NCBI RefSeq assembly: GCF_024345995.1
Contig: NZ_JAGQCE010000005.1
Coordinates: forward strand, 1 to 64,000
Source of the DNA: Synechococcus sp. Cruz-7E5
GTDB lineage: Bacteria; Cyanobacteriota; Cyanobacteriia; PCC-6307; Cyanobiaceae
Direction of reading: 5' to 3'
Length of the DNA stretch: 64,000 bases
Shown here: positions 9,602 to 19,831 of the stretch, in pieces
Position numbering within the stretch: position 1 is the stretch's first letter
How the letters are laid out: the number at the start of each line of letters is the position of its first letter
Notes under the pieces: generated by a model
The model's input: only the letters and a program-made list of their open reading frames with translations
Database searches by the model: none
Told to the model about the DNA's origin: nothing
Position numbers and translations under genes: made by a program

Positions 9602-11146
9602 TTGAGCAGCAGCCCCCCGATCGCCTGGCCCCGCCGGGATGCCGCCCATCTGCTGGTGAGCTCCGAGCAGATGGCGCAGCTGGAGCAGCAGCTGTTCGCC
9701 AGCGGACTGCCGGTGGAAGCCCTGATGGAGAAAGCCGCCCTGGCGATCAGTGCCCGACTGCTGCGTGAGCCCGAAGCCCTGCGCCAGGGGGTGCTGCTGC
9801 TGGTGGGCCCGGGGCACAACGGCGGAGATGCCCTGGTGGTGGCCCGGGAACTGCACCTGGCCGGGGTGCGGGTCCGGCTCTGGAGCCCCTTCGAGCGCCA
9901 TAAACCGCTCACCGACTCCCATTGGCGCCACGCCCGCTGGCTGGGGATCGAGCGACTGAGCTCCAGCCCTGATCCCGCCGAGGGCACCCTCTGGATCGAT
10001 GGTCTGTTCGGCATCGGCCAGCGGCGCTCTCCTGGGGAGACGATCGAGGCCCTGCTGGGCGATCGGGCGCGGCTGAGGCCCGATCAGCTGGTGGCCATCG
10101 ACACACCCACCGGCCTCTGCGCCGACAGCGGCAGGCTGCTGGGGAGCTGGGCCGCCCGGGCCCGCAGCACCTACTGCCTGGGCCTGCTCAAACAGGGGCT
10201 GGTCCAGGATCGTGCCCTGGCCTGGGTGGGGCAGCTGGTGCGGCTCGACCTGGGCCTGCCGCCGGCTCTGCTGGAACAACTGCCGCCAACTCAGCCCCTC
10301 GGTCTGAGCGGCCTGGATCAGATCAGCGCCCCACCCCTGGAGCCGGCGCCAGAGGCAGCCAAGTATGGCCGTGGCCGCCTGCTGGTGGTGAGCGGCAGCG
10401 CCGCCTATCCCGGTGCTGCCCTGCTCAGCCTGCTGGGGGCAAGCGCCAGCGGTTGCGGCAGCCTGCGGGCGGCCGTGCCCGAGCCAGTGGCCCAGCAGCT
10501 CTGGAGCCTGCTGCCCCATGTGGTTCTGGGGCCGCCCCCAGGGGAGCCGGGCGCCCTCGATCGCTTCGATGCCGTGCTTATTGGCCCGGGCCTGGGAGCA
10601 GCAGCCACAGCGGAGCGGCCTGCCACCCAGCCGCTCTGGGAGGCCCTGCAGGTCTTCGCGGGTCTGGTGGTGATCGATGCAGATGGCCTCAACCAACTGG
10701 CAGCCGGGGCCTGCGGCGAGCCAATGGCCTGGCTGCAGGCGCGGCGAGGAGCCACCTGGCTGACACCCCATGGCGTTGAATTCGCCCGTCTGTTCCCCGA
10801 TCTGGCCAGCGAGCCGCCGCTTGAGGCCGCCGCCACCGCCGCCGCTCGCTGCGGCGCGGCCCTGCTGCTCAAGGGCGCCCGCAGCGTGATCGCCGCGCCC
10901 GACGGCAGGCGCTGGCAGCTGCTGGAGGCGGCGCCGGAGGCGGCGCGGGCAGGCGCCGGCGATGTACTGGCTGGATTCGCAGCGGGGCGGGGGGCCGTGG
11001 CGATGGCCGCCGGGGTCTCACCAGGGGAGGCCTCCACCCTGGCCTTGGCCGCCCTGAACCACGCCCAGGCGGGGCTGGCGGCCCGGGAGCGGCTCGGGCC
11101 AGGCCAGGTGACGCCCCAGGCTCTGGCAGCAACCCTGGGTCAGTGA
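9602..11146 (+). CDS. nnrD: Bifunctional NAD(P)H-hydrate epimerase / ADP-dependent NAD(P)H-hydrate dehydratase
   Basis: This 514-residue enzyme repairs hydrated NADH/NADPH. The N-terminal NnrE-type epimerase (about 20-225) shows [17 protein letters not shown] and the later [12 protein letters not shown]. The C-terminal ribokinase-like dehydratase (about 235-514) shows [13 protein letters not shown], the aspartate of [11 protein letters not shown], and [10 protein letters not shown] near residue 450. The start is TTG at 9602. It fits the standard fused bacterial architecture. The gene is divergent from mnmA and is followed, after 109 bases containing an 18-bp palindrome, by a sigma factor gene. 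Confidence 0.94.
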   Translation: MSSSPPIAWPRRDAAHLLVSSEQMAQLEQQLFASGLPVEALMEKAALAISARLLREPEALRQGVLLLVGPGHNGGDALVVARELHLAGVRVRLWSPFERHKPLTDSHWRHARWLGIERLSSSPDPAEGTLWIDGLFGIGQRRSPGETIEALLGDRARLRPDQLVAIDTPTGLCADSGRLLGSWAARARSTYCLGLLKQGLVQDRALAWVGQLVRLDLGLPPALLEQLPPTQPLGLSGLDQISAPPLEPAPEAAKYGRGRLLVVSGSAAYPGAALLSLLGASASGCGSLRAAVPEPVAQQLWSLLPHVVLGPPPGEPGALDRFDAVLIGPGLGAAATAERPATQPLWEALQVFAGLVVIDADGLNQLAAGACGEPMAWLQARRGATWLTPHGVEFARLFPDLASEPPLEAAATAAARCGAALLLKGARSVIAAPDGRRWQLLEAAPEAARAGAGDVLAGFAAGRGAVAMAAGVSPGEASTLALAALNHAQAGLAARERLGPGQVTPQALAATLGQ

Positions 11147-11197
11147 TGTTCAGATGGGAACAGTCCTGACGAGGATTCATTGTGTCGTTTTACTTGC

Positions 11198-11215
11198 ACA
11201 ACCTTGAAAGGTTGT
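11198..11215. promoter_or_regulatory. 18-bp palindrome, candidate operator of the sigma factor gene
   Basis: ACAACCTT (11198-11205), GA, AAGGTTGT (11208-11215): a perfect 8-bp inverted repeat with a 2-base centre, 40 bases upstream of the sigma factor ATG. Its right half overlaps a possible -35 (TTGTTG, 11212-11217), which sits 16 bases from a possible -10 (TATCTA, 11234-11239). No T-run follows, so it is unlike a terminator. Promoter and operator roles are inferred from position only. Confidence 0.45.
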
Positions 11216-11255
11216 TGAAATCACATCACTTGCTATCTAGTTCATCAGACATTGA

Positions 11256-12203
11256 ATGGACTTTCCGGATCGGCTCATGACAGCCTCCACCCTTCAGCCC
11301 CGCGAGCAGCGGCGGCGGGGGAGCGATCCAATCAGCTGGTATCTGGGCACGATCGGACGGGTGCCCCTGCTCACTCCAGCCGAGGAGATTGAACTGGGCA
11401 ACCAGGTGCAGGCCATGATGCAGCTGATCGATTCGGGTGTGGAGGATCCGCCCAGCGTTCGCCACAAGCAGCTCCTGCGCGTGGGTCGTCGCGCCAAAGA
11501 GCGCATGATGAAGGCCAACCTGCGTCTGGTGGTCAGTGTCGCCAAGAAGTACCAGGGCAAGGGACTGGAGCTTCTCGATCTGATCCAGGAAGGCTCCCTG
11601 GGCCTGGAGCGGGCCGTGGAAAAGTTCGATCCCACCCGCGGCTACAAATTCTCCACTTATGCCTTCTGGTGGATCCGCCAGAGCATGACCCGCGCGATCG
11701 CCTGCCAGTCGCGCACGATCCGTCTGCCGGTGCACCTGAGCGAACGACTCAGCGCCGTGCGCCGCGTCAGTCTGGAGCTGGCCCACAAACTCGGGGCCAT
11801 GCCCAGCCGCAGCGAGATCGCTGAAGCGATGGCGATCCCGATCGAGGAACTCGATGGGCTGCTGCGCCAGTCATTGACCACCTCCAGCCTGGATGCTCCT
11901 GTGAATGGAGAGGAGGGGCGCAGTTTCCTTGGTGATCTGATCGCCGATTCCAGCCATGACGAACCACTCGACCAGGTCGAGCGGGGCATGCACCACGAGC
12001 AGCTGGAGCGCTGGCTCAGTTACCTAACCGAGCAGGAACGGCAGGTGCTTGACCTGCGCTTCGGCCTGGATGGGCATGATCGTCACACCCTTGCTGAAAT
12101 CGGGCGCCTGCTCGAGGTGTCACGGGAGAGGGTGCGGCAGGTGGAATTGAAGGCACTGCGCAAACTGCGCGGCCTCACGAGCAGGCTGCCCAACCAGCTC
12201 TGA
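11256..12203 (+). CDS. RNA polymerase sigma factor, sigma-70 family, group 2
   Basis: A 315-residue sigma factor directing RNA polymerase to promoters. It begins with the region 1.2-like PISWYLGTIGRVPLLT, then region 2 (MMKANLRLVVSVAKKYQGKG, and region 2.3-2.4 YAFWWIRQSMTRAI at about 134-147), a short region 3, and region 4 with the helix-turn-helix TLAEIGRLLEVSRERVRQVE. It lacks the long region 1.1 of primary RpoD factors, which together with its length places it among the non-essential group 2 factors that picocyanobacteria use for light, stress and diel control. The ATG at 11256 is used; a second in-frame ATG is eight codons in. The upstream palindrome may control it. Confidence 0.93.
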   Translation: MDFPDRLMTASTLQPREQRRRGSDPISWYLGTIGRVPLLTPAEEIELGNQVQAMMQLIDSGVEDPPSVRHKQLLRVGRRAKERMMKANLRLVVSVAKKYQGKGLELLDLIQEGSLGLERAVEKFDPTRGYKFSTYAFWWIRQSMTRAIACQSRTIRLPVHLSERLSAVRRVSLELAHKLGAMPSRSEIAEAMAIPIEELDGLLRQSLTTSSLDAPVNGEEGRSFLGDLIADSSHDEPLDQVERGMHHEQLERWLSYLTEQERQVLDLRFGLDGHDRHTLAEIGRLLEVSRERVRQVELKALRKLRGLTSRLPNQL

Positions 12204-12218
12204 ATCAGCCCCGAAGTT

Positions 12219-13310
12219 TCAGTCTTCGGCCCAGATGTAGCGGGTCAGCTCACTGGGGTCGGGCTCGGGTGCAGCGACGGCGAATTGAACGGCGTCGGTC
12301 ACCTCGGCGTCGATCTCCTTCTCGATCGCTTTGAGGTCATCGGAGCTGGCCAGACCATGACTGGTGAGATGGGCTGCCAGGGACTTGAGTGGATCCCGCT
12401 TGGCCCAGAAGTCCTTCTCCGCTTCGCTGCGCAGCTCGTCGGGGTCGGCCAGGGAATGGCCGCGGAAGCGGTAGGTGAGGCACTCCAGCAAGGTGGGACC
12501 CTCTCCGGCACGGGCACGCTCCACAGCCCGCTGGGCTGCGGCGCGCACCGCCAGCACATCCATGCCGTCGACCTCTTCACCCGCCATGCCGAAGGAGGCG
12601 GCCTTGCGCCAGATCTCCGGATCACTGGTGGCGCGATCGTGGGCCATACCGATCGCCCATTTGTTGTTCTCGACGACAAACAGGATCGGCAACTTCCAGA
12701 GCGCCGCCATGTTCAGGCACTCGAAGAACTGACCGTTGTTACAGGTGCCATCGCCGAAGAACGCGGCAGTGACAGCATCACTGTCGGTCTGACCGAGGGC
12801 ATCGCGCTTGTAGCGGCTGGTGAAGGCGGCGCCGAGAGCCACCGGAATGCCTTCGCCGATGAAGGCATAACCCCCGAGGAGATGGTGCTCCTTGGAAAAC
12901 AGGTGCATGGAGCCGCCCCTGCCCTTGCTGCAGCCAGTGGCCTTGCCGAACAGCTCACTCATCACCTCGCGGGCGGGAACCCCGGCGCTGAGGGCATGGA
13001 CGTGGTCGCGGTAGGTGCTGCAGAACCAGTCGTGCTGGGCGCGCATCGCCTTGATCACCCCGGTGGAAACGGCCTCCTGGCCGTTGTAAAGGTGAACGAA
13101 GCCAAACATCTTGCCCCGGTAATACATCTCGGCGCACTTGTCCTCGAAGCGGCGACCGAGGGTCATGTCGCGGTAGAGGGTGAGCCCCTCCTCACGGCTC
13201 ACCGTGGCCGGACCCGCCGGGTAGAGCGCCGCCAGGCGTTCGGCGTGGCTGCCGGCTGCGGCTGCCCCATCGACGGCGCTCTGGAGCGTGGCGGCGATCT
13301 CCTGAGTCAT
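12219..13310 (-). CDS. pdhA: Pyruvate dehydrogenase E1 component, alpha subunit
   Basis: E1-alpha binds thiamine diphosphate and, with E1-beta, decarboxylates pyruvate and acetylates the lipoyl group of E2. The 363-residue product from the ATG at 13310 has the substrate-channel block RGGSMHLF and the ThDP/Mg motif [12 protein letters not shown] (about residues 183-194) ending in VVENNKW, then the phosphorylation-loop-like [11 protein letters not shown]. An in-frame codon at 13415 would add 35 unlike residues. E2 (pdhC) lies about 48 kb away at 61.7-63.1 kb, so the complex is not encoded as one operon. The gene is divergent from ftn2. Confidence 0.96.
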   Translation of the reverse strand: MTQEIAATLQSAVDGAAAAGSHAERLAALYPAGPATVSREEGLTLYRDMTLGRRFEDKCAEMYYRGKMFGFVHLYNGQEAVSTGVIKAMRAQHDWFCSTYRDHVHALSAGVPAREVMSELFGKATGCSKGRGGSMHLFSKEHHLLGGYAFIGEGIPVALGAAFTSRYKRDALGQTDSDAVTAAFFGDGTCNNGQFFECLNMAALWKLPILFVVENNKWAIGMAHDRATSDPEIWRKAASFGMAGEEVDGMDVLAVRAAAQRAVERARAGEGPTLLECLTYRFRGHSLADPDELRSEAEKDFWAKRDPLKSLAAHLTSHGLASSDDLKAIEKEIDAEVTDAVQFAVAAPEPDPSELTRYIWAED

Positions 13311-13435
13311 GGCAAAGGGAGTCGATGCTGTTGAACCCAACTGTAGGGGGAGGCCTGAGCAGGAAAGGTCAAAATCGATGCCGCTGCCTACACTCGCCCC
13401 AACGCCCAGGATCAAGGGCCCGCGAGCTGCCGGGG

Positions 13436-15352
13436 TTGGAACTGCCGATCGACCACTTCCGTCTGCTCGGCGTGAGCCCGGCGAGCGATGCCCAGAACGT
13501 GCTGCACACCCTTCAGCATCGGCTGGAGAAGGCGCCGGATCAGGGCTTCACCCTGGAAGCGATCCGGGCCCGGGCCGATCTGCTTGAGGCCAGTGCCGAC
13601 GTGCTCTCCGATCCCCAGCGCCGCGAGGCCTACGAGGCCCAGCTGATGGAGATCGAGCAGGGAAGCGAAGGGGAAGGGGTGGCAGCTGGCCTCGACGTGG
13701 CGCCATCCAAGGAACTCGGTGGCCTGATGCTGCTGCTGGAGGCGGGGATGCCGCTGGAGGCCTTCGAGGCCACCATCGCTTGCCTGCAGCCTCCCCAGGC
13801 TCCGGCCCTGGGCAGCGGCCGCGAAGCCGACCTCTGCCTGCTGGCGGCCCTGGCCTGCCGCGCCGCCGCTGCCGAGATGCGTGACCAGCGCCACTACGAG
13901 GCCGCCGCCAAGCTCCTGCAGCAAGGTCTCCAGCAACTGCAACGCATGGGCCAGTTGCCTGATCAGCGGCTGCAGCTCTCCAACGACCTGCACGCCTTGC
14001 TGCCTTTCCGGGTGCTGGGTCTGGTCAGCCGGCCTCTCACAGCCACCCAGGAGCGGGGCGAAGGTCTGGAGCTCCTCGAGAGCCTGGTGAAGCGCCGCGG
14101 AGGCCTGGAGGGCGAAGACGATCCCACCCTGCCCCGCGACGACTTCCAGGCCTTCATCAAGCAGATCCGGCTCTTCCTCACCGTCCAGGAACAGGTGGAT
14201 CTCTTCGACCGCTGGGCCCGGGGCGGCTCGGCGGCAGCGGAGTTCCTGGCCAGCTACGCCCTCACTGCCTCAGGCTTCGCCCAGCGCAAGCCCGAGCGCA
14301 TCGCTGCCGCCCAGGGCCGCCTGGAGGCCTGCGCCCAGCCCGGCATCCAGCCCCTGCTGGCCTGCCTGCATCTGCTGCTCGGCCAGATCGAGCCGGCCGT
14401 CCAGCATTTCAGCTCCGGAGCGGGGCCCGATCTCAAGGCCTGGGCAGAGGAACAGGCCGATGACCCCCTCGCCCAGCTCTGCGCTTACTGCCGCGACTGG
14501 CTGGCCCGGGACGTCCTCCCCGGCTACCGGGACATCGAGGTGGATGCCGATCTCGAGGCCTACTTCGCAGACCGCGATGTGCAGGCCTTCGTGGATCAGC
14601 AGGATCGCCGTCAGGCCCGCGGCCAGGCTGTGGGGACCAAAGCGGCGGATCCAATCGCGGCGACCGCTGCGGGCTGGGCCATGCCCGAACTTGAGCCTGG
14701 CGGCCCGGACAGACGCGAGGTACTCAGCCCCCCAGCCCTGGAGCCGCCCCCTGAAGCGGTGGTCAGCGAGCCACGGACCAGATCCACCCGGCCTCTGGCC
14801 CTGGCCGGGATCGCCCTGGCCGCTGGGGCCGCTCTGATCGCCGGCCTCTGGCTGGTGATGCGTCCCCGGCCGGCGGCAGCCCCGCCGGCTCCCGCCCCCG
14901 TCAGCGGCCAGGCCCCCACCCGCACCAGCCCGCCGCCGCCGACCGCCGCCTCCCCAGCTCCTCTCACCAGTGCCGCCCCCAGCCAAGAGGAGATGCGCCG
15001 CCTGCTGGAGGACTGGTTAGCGGCCAAGGCAACCCTTCTAGGCGGAGGCAGCAGCCAGGCCAACATCGATCAGCTCGCCCGTCCGGCCCTGGTGGCCGAT
15101 CTGCTCTCCCAGGCCCGAACACTCAAAGCCAGGGGGGAGCAGCAACAGGTGCAGGCCAGGATTCAGCAGTTCCAGGTCATCAACCAGACTCCACGGCGGA
15201 TCGAAGCCGATGTGCAGCTCGACTACAGCGAGGAGCGCCGTGCAGGCGGCAAGGTTATCCAGCCCAGAACCAAGGCCGAACTGCGCAACATCTATGTGTT
15301 CGCCCGCGATGGAGGCACCTGGAAACTGGCTGATTTCCGCAGTCGCCGCTGA
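13436..15352 (+). CDS. ftn2: Cell division protein Ftn2/ZipN (ARC6-like), J-domain and IMS domain
   Basis: Ftn2/ZipN is the cyanobacterial relative of plant ARC6; it anchors FtsZ to the membrane and recruits other divisome proteins. I start at the TTG at 13436 because the family N-terminus [14 protein letters not shown] begins there; the in-frame ATG at 13325 reads unlike protein. The order is a degenerate J-like domain (about 3-70), a long helical region with [11 protein letters not shown], a Pro/Ala-rich segment, one transmembrane helix (about 455-476), another Pro/Ala/Thr linker, and a C-terminal IMS (DUF4101) domain (about 515-638) ending [11 protein letters not shown]. 638 residues is typical for picocyanobacteria. 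Confidence 0.88.
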   Translation: MELPIDHFRLLGVSPASDAQNVLHTLQHRLEKAPDQGFTLEAIRARADLLEASADVLSDPQRREAYEAQLMEIEQGSEGEGVAAGLDVAPSKELGGLMLLLEAGMPLEAFEATIACLQPPQAPALGSGREADLCLLAALACRAAAAEMRDQRHYEAAAKLLQQGLQQLQRMGQLPDQRLQLSNDLHALLPFRVLGLVSRPLTATQERGEGLELLESLVKRRGGLEGEDDPTLPRDDFQAFIKQIRLFLTVQEQVDLFDRWARGGSAAAEFLASYALTASGFAQRKPERIAAAQGRLEACAQPGIQPLLACLHLLLGQIEPAVQHFSSGAGPDLKAWAEEQADDPLAQLCAYCRDWLARDVLPGYRDIEVDADLEAYFADRDVQAFVDQQDRRQARGQAVGTKAADPIAATAAGWAMPELEPGGPDRREVLSPPALEPPPEAVVSEPRTRSTRPLALAGIALAAGAALIAGLWLVMRPRPAAAPPAPAPVSGQAPTRTSPPPPTAASPAPLTSAAPSQEEMRRLLEDWLAAKATLLGGGSSQANIDQLARPALVADLLSQARTLKARGEQQQVQARIQQFQVINQTPRRIEADVQLDYSEERRAGGKVIQPRTKAELRNIYVFARDGGTWKLADFRSRR

Positions 15353-15444
15353 GGGTTGATGCCCTGATCGGCAGAGCCAGCTGCCTTTGTGTCAGGGTCT
15401 GGTTCAACGATCCAGCCGCCTGGGCTCATCCCTTCAACTAAGCC

Positions 15445-16914
15445 ATGTTCGACGAGCTTTCCCAGCGTTTTGAGGATGCGGTCAAGAGCCTGAAGGGCCA
15501 GGACCGGATCACGGAAAACAACGTGGAGGGGGCTCTCAAACAGGTGCGCCGCGCCCTGCTCGAGGCCGATGTGAGCCTGGAGGTGGTCAAGGGGTTCATC
15601 GAAGAGGTGCGCGCCAAGGCGGTGGGCGCCGAGGTGGTGCGTGGCGTCAGCCCCGACCAGCAGTTCATCCAGCTTGTGCATCAGGCCCTGGTTGAGGTGA
15701 TGGGCGGCGAGAACGCCCCGCTGGCGGTGGCGGATCAGGCCCCCACGGTGATTCTGATGGCGGGTCTGCAGGGGGCTGGCAAAACCACCGCCACCGCCAA
15801 GCTCGGGCTGCACCTCAAGGACCAGGGGAAACGGGCGCTGCTGGTGGCCGCCGACGTCTACCGGCCCGCCGCCATCGACCAGCTGCAGACGCTGGGGAAG
15901 CAGATCGGGGTGGAGGTATTCAGCCTCGGAGCTGACGCCAGACCCGAAGACATCGCCGCCGCCGGAATTGCCAAAGCGAAGGAGGAAGGCTTCGACACGG
16001 TGCTGGTGGACACCGCCGGCAGGCTCCAGATCGATGAATCGATGATGGAGGAGATGGTGCGCATCCGCGCTGCCTGCCAGCCCGATGAGGTGCTGCTGGT
16101 GGTGGATTCGATGATCGGCCAGGAGGCGGCTGAGCTCACCCGCGCCTTCCACGAGCAGGTGGGCCTCACCGGGGCCGTGCTCACCAAGCTCGACGGCGAC
16201 TCCCGCGGTGGAGCAGCCCTTTCGATCCGCAAGGTGAGCGGTGCTCCGATCAAGTTCATCGGCACTGGCGAGAAGGTGGAGGCGCTGCAGCCCTTTCACC
16301 CCGAGCGGATGGCCAGCCGCATCCTGGGCATGGGCGACGTGCTCACCCTGGTGGAGAAGGCCTCCAAGGAGGTGGAGCTGGCCGATGTGGAGCGGATGCA
16401 GCAGAAGCTGCAGGAAGCCTCGTTCGACTTCTCTGATTTCCTGCAGCAGATGCGCCTGATCAAGCGCATGGGGTCCCTGGGCGGCCTGATGAAGCTGATC
16501 CCGGGCATGAACAAGATCGACGACGGCATGCTCAAGCAGGGGGAAGAGCAGCTCAGGAAGATCGAGGCGATGATCGGCTCGATGACCGCGGCCGAACGGG
16601 AGCAGCCCCAACTGCTGGCGGCCCAGCCCTCACGGCGGCGGCGGATCGCGGCGGGCAGCGGCCACAGCCCCGCCGATGTCGACAAGGTGCTCGCCGACTT
16701 CCAGAAGATGCGCGGCTTCATGCAGCAGATGACCCGCGGCGGTATGCCTGGAATGCCTGGTATGGGCGGGGGGTTCCCCGGCATGGGCGGTGGCATGCCC
16801 GGAATGCCGGGGATGCCTGGAATGCCTGGAATGCCCGCCGCGGCAGGACGGGGCGGTGGCTCCCGCAAGGCCAGTCGTCCAGCCAAGAAGCGCAAGGGAT
16901 TCGGCCAGCTCTGA
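15445..16914 (+). CDS. ffh: Signal recognition particle protein Ffh (SRP54)
   Basis: Ffh binds signal sequences and SRP RNA and targets nascent membrane proteins to FtsY. The 489-residue protein has the N domain, the GTPase G domain (GLQGAGKTT at 107-115, DTAGR at 189-193, TKLDGD at 247-252) and the M domain with [20 protein letters not shown]. The C-terminus is extended by a Met/Gly/Pro repeat of GMPGMP units (about 428-470) and a basic tail [13 protein letters not shown]. The extension is characteristic of cyanobacterial Ffh but is long here. rpsP follows after 91 bases. Confidence 0.97.
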   Translation: MFDELSQRFEDAVKSLKGQDRITENNVEGALKQVRRALLEADVSLEVVKGFIEEVRAKAVGAEVVRGVSPDQQFIQLVHQALVEVMGGENAPLAVADQAPTVILMAGLQGAGKTTATAKLGLHLKDQGKRALLVAADVYRPAAIDQLQTLGKQIGVEVFSLGADARPEDIAAAGIAKAKEEGFDTVLVDTAGRLQIDESMMEEMVRIRAACQPDEVLLVVDSMIGQEAAELTRAFHEQVGLTGAVLTKLDGDSRGGAALSIRKVSGAPIKFIGTGEKVEALQPFHPERMASRILGMGDVLTLVEKASKEVELADVERMQQKLQEASFDFSDFLQQMRLIKRMGSLGGLMKLIPGMNKIDDGMLKQGEEQLRKIEAMIGSMTAAEREQPQLLAAQPSRRRRIAAGSGHSPADVDKVLADFQKMRGFMQQMTRGGMPGMPGMGGGFPGMGGGMPGMPGMPGMPGMPAAAGRGGGSRKASRPAKKRKGFGQL

Positions 16915-17005
16915 TAGGCGGCAAGGTATGGTCGTCAATTGGCGGGTGAACCAACCGCCAGGCGGAATTTCCGTCCACCCCATTCACCAAGTCAGCAAGG
17001 CAACG

Positions 17006-17443
17006 ATGATCAAGCTCCGCCTGAAGCGGTTCGGCAAGAAGCGGGAAGCGAGTTTCCGTCTGGTAGCCACCAACAGCACGTCCCGGCGGGACGGTCTGCC
17101 GCTTGAGGAGCTGGGCTTCTACAACCCCCGCACCAAGGAAACCCGCCTGGACGCCGAGGCCATCCGGGTGCGCCTGAGCCAAGGCGCCCAACCCACCGAC
17201 ACCGTCCGGTCTCTGCTCGAGAAGGGCGGCCTGATCGAGAAAACCATCCGTCCCGGTGAAACCGTCGGCAAGGCCAAGCAGGCCGCCGCCCGCGAGTCTG
17301 TGGTGAAGGAAGCCGCTAAGGCCGCTGCTGCTGAATCTGCCGCTGCAGCCGAGGCTGCTGCTGCCGAAGCAGCCAAGGTTGCTGAAACCGCAGCAGCGGC
17401 TGCCGCCGAGTCTGAAACCGAGGCCGTCAGCGCCGATGCCTGA
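17006..17443 (+). CDS. rpsP: 30S ribosomal protein S16
   Basis: S16 stabilises the 5' domain of 16S rRNA during 30S assembly. The core (residues 1 to about 85) starts [20 protein letters not shown] and contains [13 protein letters not shown]. The protein is 145 residues, against about 80-90 in most bacteria; the extra 60 residues form an Ala/Glu/Lys-rich tail likely to be helical. The ATG at 17006 was chosen by the family N-terminus. It lies between ffh and phoH (11-base gap to the latter), probably one transcript. Confidence 0.97.
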   Translation: MIKLRLKRFGKKREASFRLVATNSTSRRDGLPLEELGFYNPRTKETRLDAEAIRVRLSQGAQPTDTVRSLLEKGGLIEKTIRPGETVGKAKQAAARESVVKEAAKAAAAESAAAAEAAAAEAAKVAETAAAAAAESETEAVSADA

Positions 17444-17454
17444 GCGGACGGCCC

Positions 17455-18453
17455 ATGGCCGGGGCTGAAACGCTTCCCTGCTTTTCGATCGATCTTCCTC
17501 ACCAGGAAGCCGCCCTTGCCCTGGCAGGTGAGGCCGAAGCCACCCTGCATCGCCTTGAGGCCCTCACCGGGGCCTCGCTGGTACTGAGGGGGCTGCAACT
17601 GGTGATCCAGGCCAAGACCCCTCAGCTGGAGCGGGCCTCGGCCCTGGTGGAGCTGTTGCGGCCCCTCTGGGCGGAGGGTCAGGCAATCGGCGCCGTGGAT
17701 CTGCAGACCGCCCTCACCGCCCTCGACACCGGCCGCAGCAGCGAGCATCGCGAACTATCTCAGCAGGTGCTGGCCCGCAGCCAGAGCGGCAAGCTGCTGC
17801 GCGCCCGCACGGTGCGCCAGAAGGCCTACGTCGAGGCGATGGAGCGCCACGATCTCACGCTCGCCCTGGGACCAGCTGGCACCGGCAAGACATTTCTGGC
17901 CACGATCCAGGCTGTACGCATGCTCCAGGAGCGGCGGGTGGAGCGATTGATCCTCACCCGGCCCGCGGTGGAGGCCGGCGAGCGACTGGGCTTCCTGCCC
18001 GGGGATCTGCAGCAGAAGGTCGACCCCTACCTCAGGCCGCTCTACGACGCCCTGCACGGGCTGCTGGGGGCGGAGCGCACCACAGCTCTGCTGGAGAAAG
18101 GGGTGATTGAGGTGGCGCCGCTGGCTTATATGCGCGGCCGCACCCTGGCCGATGCCTTCGTGATCCTTGACGAGGCCCAGAACACCACCACCGCCCAGAT
18201 GCGCATGGTGCTCACCCGGCTGGGAGAGAACTCGCGGATGGTGGTCACCGGGGATCCCACCCAGTCGGATCTGCCCAGGGACCAGCTCAGTGGCCTGGTG
18301 GAAGCCGCCGGCGTACTGGCGGATGTGGAGGGAGTGGCGATCTGCCACCTCACAGCTGCCGATGTGGTGCGTCACCCGCTGGTCCAGCGCATGGTGCACG
18401 CCTACGCCCGCCGCGATGCGGCTGCACCGGCCCGGAGTGCTCAACGGGGATAG
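17455..18453 (+). CDS. PhoH-like ATPase
   Basis: A 332-residue P-loop protein of the PhoH family, cytoplasmic NTPases associated with RNA metabolism. Walker A is GPAGTGKT at 139-146 and Walker B VILDEAQN at 236-243. LILTRPAVEAGERLGFLPGD and RMVVTGDPTQSDLP are the conserved PhoH blocks. The N-terminal 100 residues form the usual KH-like or PhoH-associated region. The exact physiological role in cyanobacteria is not settled. It follows rpsP by 11 bases. Confidence 0.92.
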   Translation: MAGAETLPCFSIDLPHQEAALALAGEAEATLHRLEALTGASLVLRGLQLVIQAKTPQLERASALVELLRPLWAEGQAIGAVDLQTALTALDTGRSSEHRELSQQVLARSQSGKLLRARTVRQKAYVEAMERHDLTLALGPAGTGKTFLATIQAVRMLQERRVERLILTRPAVEAGERLGFLPGDLQQKVDPYLRPLYDALHGLLGAERTTALLEKGVIEVAPLAYMRGRTLADAFVILDEAQNTTTAQMRMVLTRLGENSRMVVTGDPTQSDLPRDQLSGLVEAAGVLADVEGVAICHLTAADVVRHPLVQRMVHAYARRDAAAPARSAQRG

Positions 18454-18518
18454 GGAGATCCGCACACCCCCGCCCCGCCGGCACTGGCAGGATGGTGAGA
18501 ACCGAATTAACTGGTCCC

Positions 18519-19253
18519 ATGCCAGCCAGCAGCAATTTCCAGGAAGCGATCCGCGAGGCCCAGCAGGGCGCGCTGGTCGGTCCCAACGTCGTCAACAAGG
18601 CACTGCCCTACGTGGGTGGTGGCATGGTGCTCACCGCCGCCGGCGTGATGGGGGGCCTCACCCTGATGGCCAGCAGCCCGGGGCTGTTCATGCCCCTGTT
18701 CTGGGTGGCCCTGATCGGCAACTTCATCCTCTTCTTCGTGGCCCAGAACGCTGCCACCAAGGGGAACAACGGCACGGCCCTGCCGATCCTCACGGCCTAC
18801 AGCCTGATCACCGGCTTCACCCTCAGCGGGATCGTGGCCTACGCCCTCAGCGTCGCTGGAGTCGGCGCCATCGGCACCGCCACCCTGGCCACCGGCATCA
18901 CCTTCCTGATCGCCTCGGTGGTGGGACGTCGCATGAGCGACTCCATCGGTCAGGCCCTGGCCGGCGTGGTGGGCCTGGGCATCATCGGCCTGATCATCGC
19001 CATGGTCATCCAGATCGTGGGCGGCATCTTCATCCCCGGCTTCGGGGGAAGCGGCTTTGAGCTGCTGATCGCCGGCTTCGGCACCGTGCTGTTCGTGGGA
19101 GCCGCCTTCCTCGACTTCTACACCATGCCCCGCACCTACAACGACGACCAGTACCTGGCCGGCGCCCTGGGCATGTACCTCACCTACATCAACCTGTTCA
19201 TCTTCATCCTGCGGCTGATCATCGCCCTCAACGGCGGCGGTCGACGCGACTGA
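18519..19253 (+). CDS. Bax inhibitor-1/YccA family membrane protein
   Basis: A 244-residue protein with seven hydrophobic segments of the BI-1/YccA family, whose members are proposed pH-sensitive calcium leak channels or FtsH-interacting membrane proteins. Visible family features are the many Gly-rich helices (GVMGGLTLMASSPGLFMPL), TAYSLITGFTLSGIV, and the C-terminal FLDFYTMPRTYNDDQYL with the conserved acidic residues, ending in NLFIFILRLIIALNGG. I use the ATG at 18519 (MPASSNFQEAI) over the ATG at 18492, which would add only nine residues. It follows phoH on the same strand. Confidence 0.9.
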   Translation: MPASSNFQEAIREAQQGALVGPNVVNKALPYVGGGMVLTAAGVMGGLTLMASSPGLFMPLFWVALIGNFILFFVAQNAATKGNNGTALPILTAYSLITGFTLSGIVAYALSVAGVGAIGTATLATGITFLIASVVGRRMSDSIGQALAGVVGLGIIGLIIAMVIQIVGGIFIPGFGGSGFELLIAGFGTVLFVGAAFLDFYTMPRTYNDDQYLAGALGMYLTYINLFIFILRLIIALNGGGRRD

Positions 19254-19272
19254 GCCATCGAGCTCTCGGGCC

Positions 19273-19800
19273 TCAGGCGTCGGCCACCGCCAGCACCGCT
19301 GCTCGGATGGCCTGACGCTGGTCCTGGTCGTAGCCCCAGCGATCCAGGAAGGCCACATCATCCCCGGATCCCTCGGCGCCGGCCAGCAGCAGCTCCAACC
19401 GACGCTTCACCGCCACTGGCTCAAGCAGCCGCAGCAGTTCGGTGCAACGGCGGCCTACGCGAATGGATCCGGCTCGCTGGCCTTCATCACCGGCTCGCTG
19501 GTGATGAAGGGCCATGGCAGTGCTCATGGCCAGGTTGCGGGCACTGAGGTCAACCACCCCATCGCCGGCCTGGCGCAGGCTCAGCACCAGTGCCTCCGGC
19601 AGCCGGTCCATCAGGGGGGCGTCATGGGTGAGGGCCACCACGAAGAAACCACGAGCGCCATCGAGGCTGGCCACCAGCTCTCCCACCCGATCCGCCAGCA
19701 CCTCATCACTGAGCTCGCCGTTCTCCCAATGGCCCAGCCAGGCCGCCGCGATCTCCATCGCCTGGGGAAAGGTGGGGGTCGCAGGGTTGGAAGCCGTCAT
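19273..19800 (-). CDS. Conserved cyanobacterial protein of unknown function (divergent to era)
   Basis: A 175-residue soluble protein from the ATG at 19800 (MTASNPATPTFPQAMEIAAAW); the in-frame upstream codon at 19839 would overlap the era start. It contains a Glu/Asp-rich helical N-terminal region with WLGHWENGELSDEVLADRVGEL, then FFVVALTHDAPLMDRLP and a C-terminal helical part. I recognise no catalytic motif, signal or membrane segment. The pattern of helices and its position next to era match a gene I recall as conserved in marine and freshwater Synechococcus, but I can name no function. Confidence 0.68.
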   Translation of the reverse strand: MTASNPATPTFPQAMEIAAAWLGHWENGELSDEVLADRVGELVASLDGARGFFVVALTHDAPLMDRLPEALVLSLRQAGDGVVDLSARNLAMSTAMALHHQRAGDEGQRAGSIRVGRRCTELLRLLEPVAVKRRLELLLAGAEGSGDDVAFLDRWGYDQDQRQAIRAAVLAVADA

Positions 19801-19831
19801 CACGGATCGGTGGGCTGGCAGTGTTGAGGTT

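Noticed and set aside
15353-15444. A possible tRNA-like stretch (GGTTCAACGATCC) between ftn2 and ffh.
   Set aside because: No acceptor, D-arm or anticodon stem can be drawn around it.
16735-16845. Tandem GGAATGCC-type repeats.
   Set aside because: They encode the GMPGMP tail of Ffh in frame, so they are coding repeats rather than a mobile or regulatory element.
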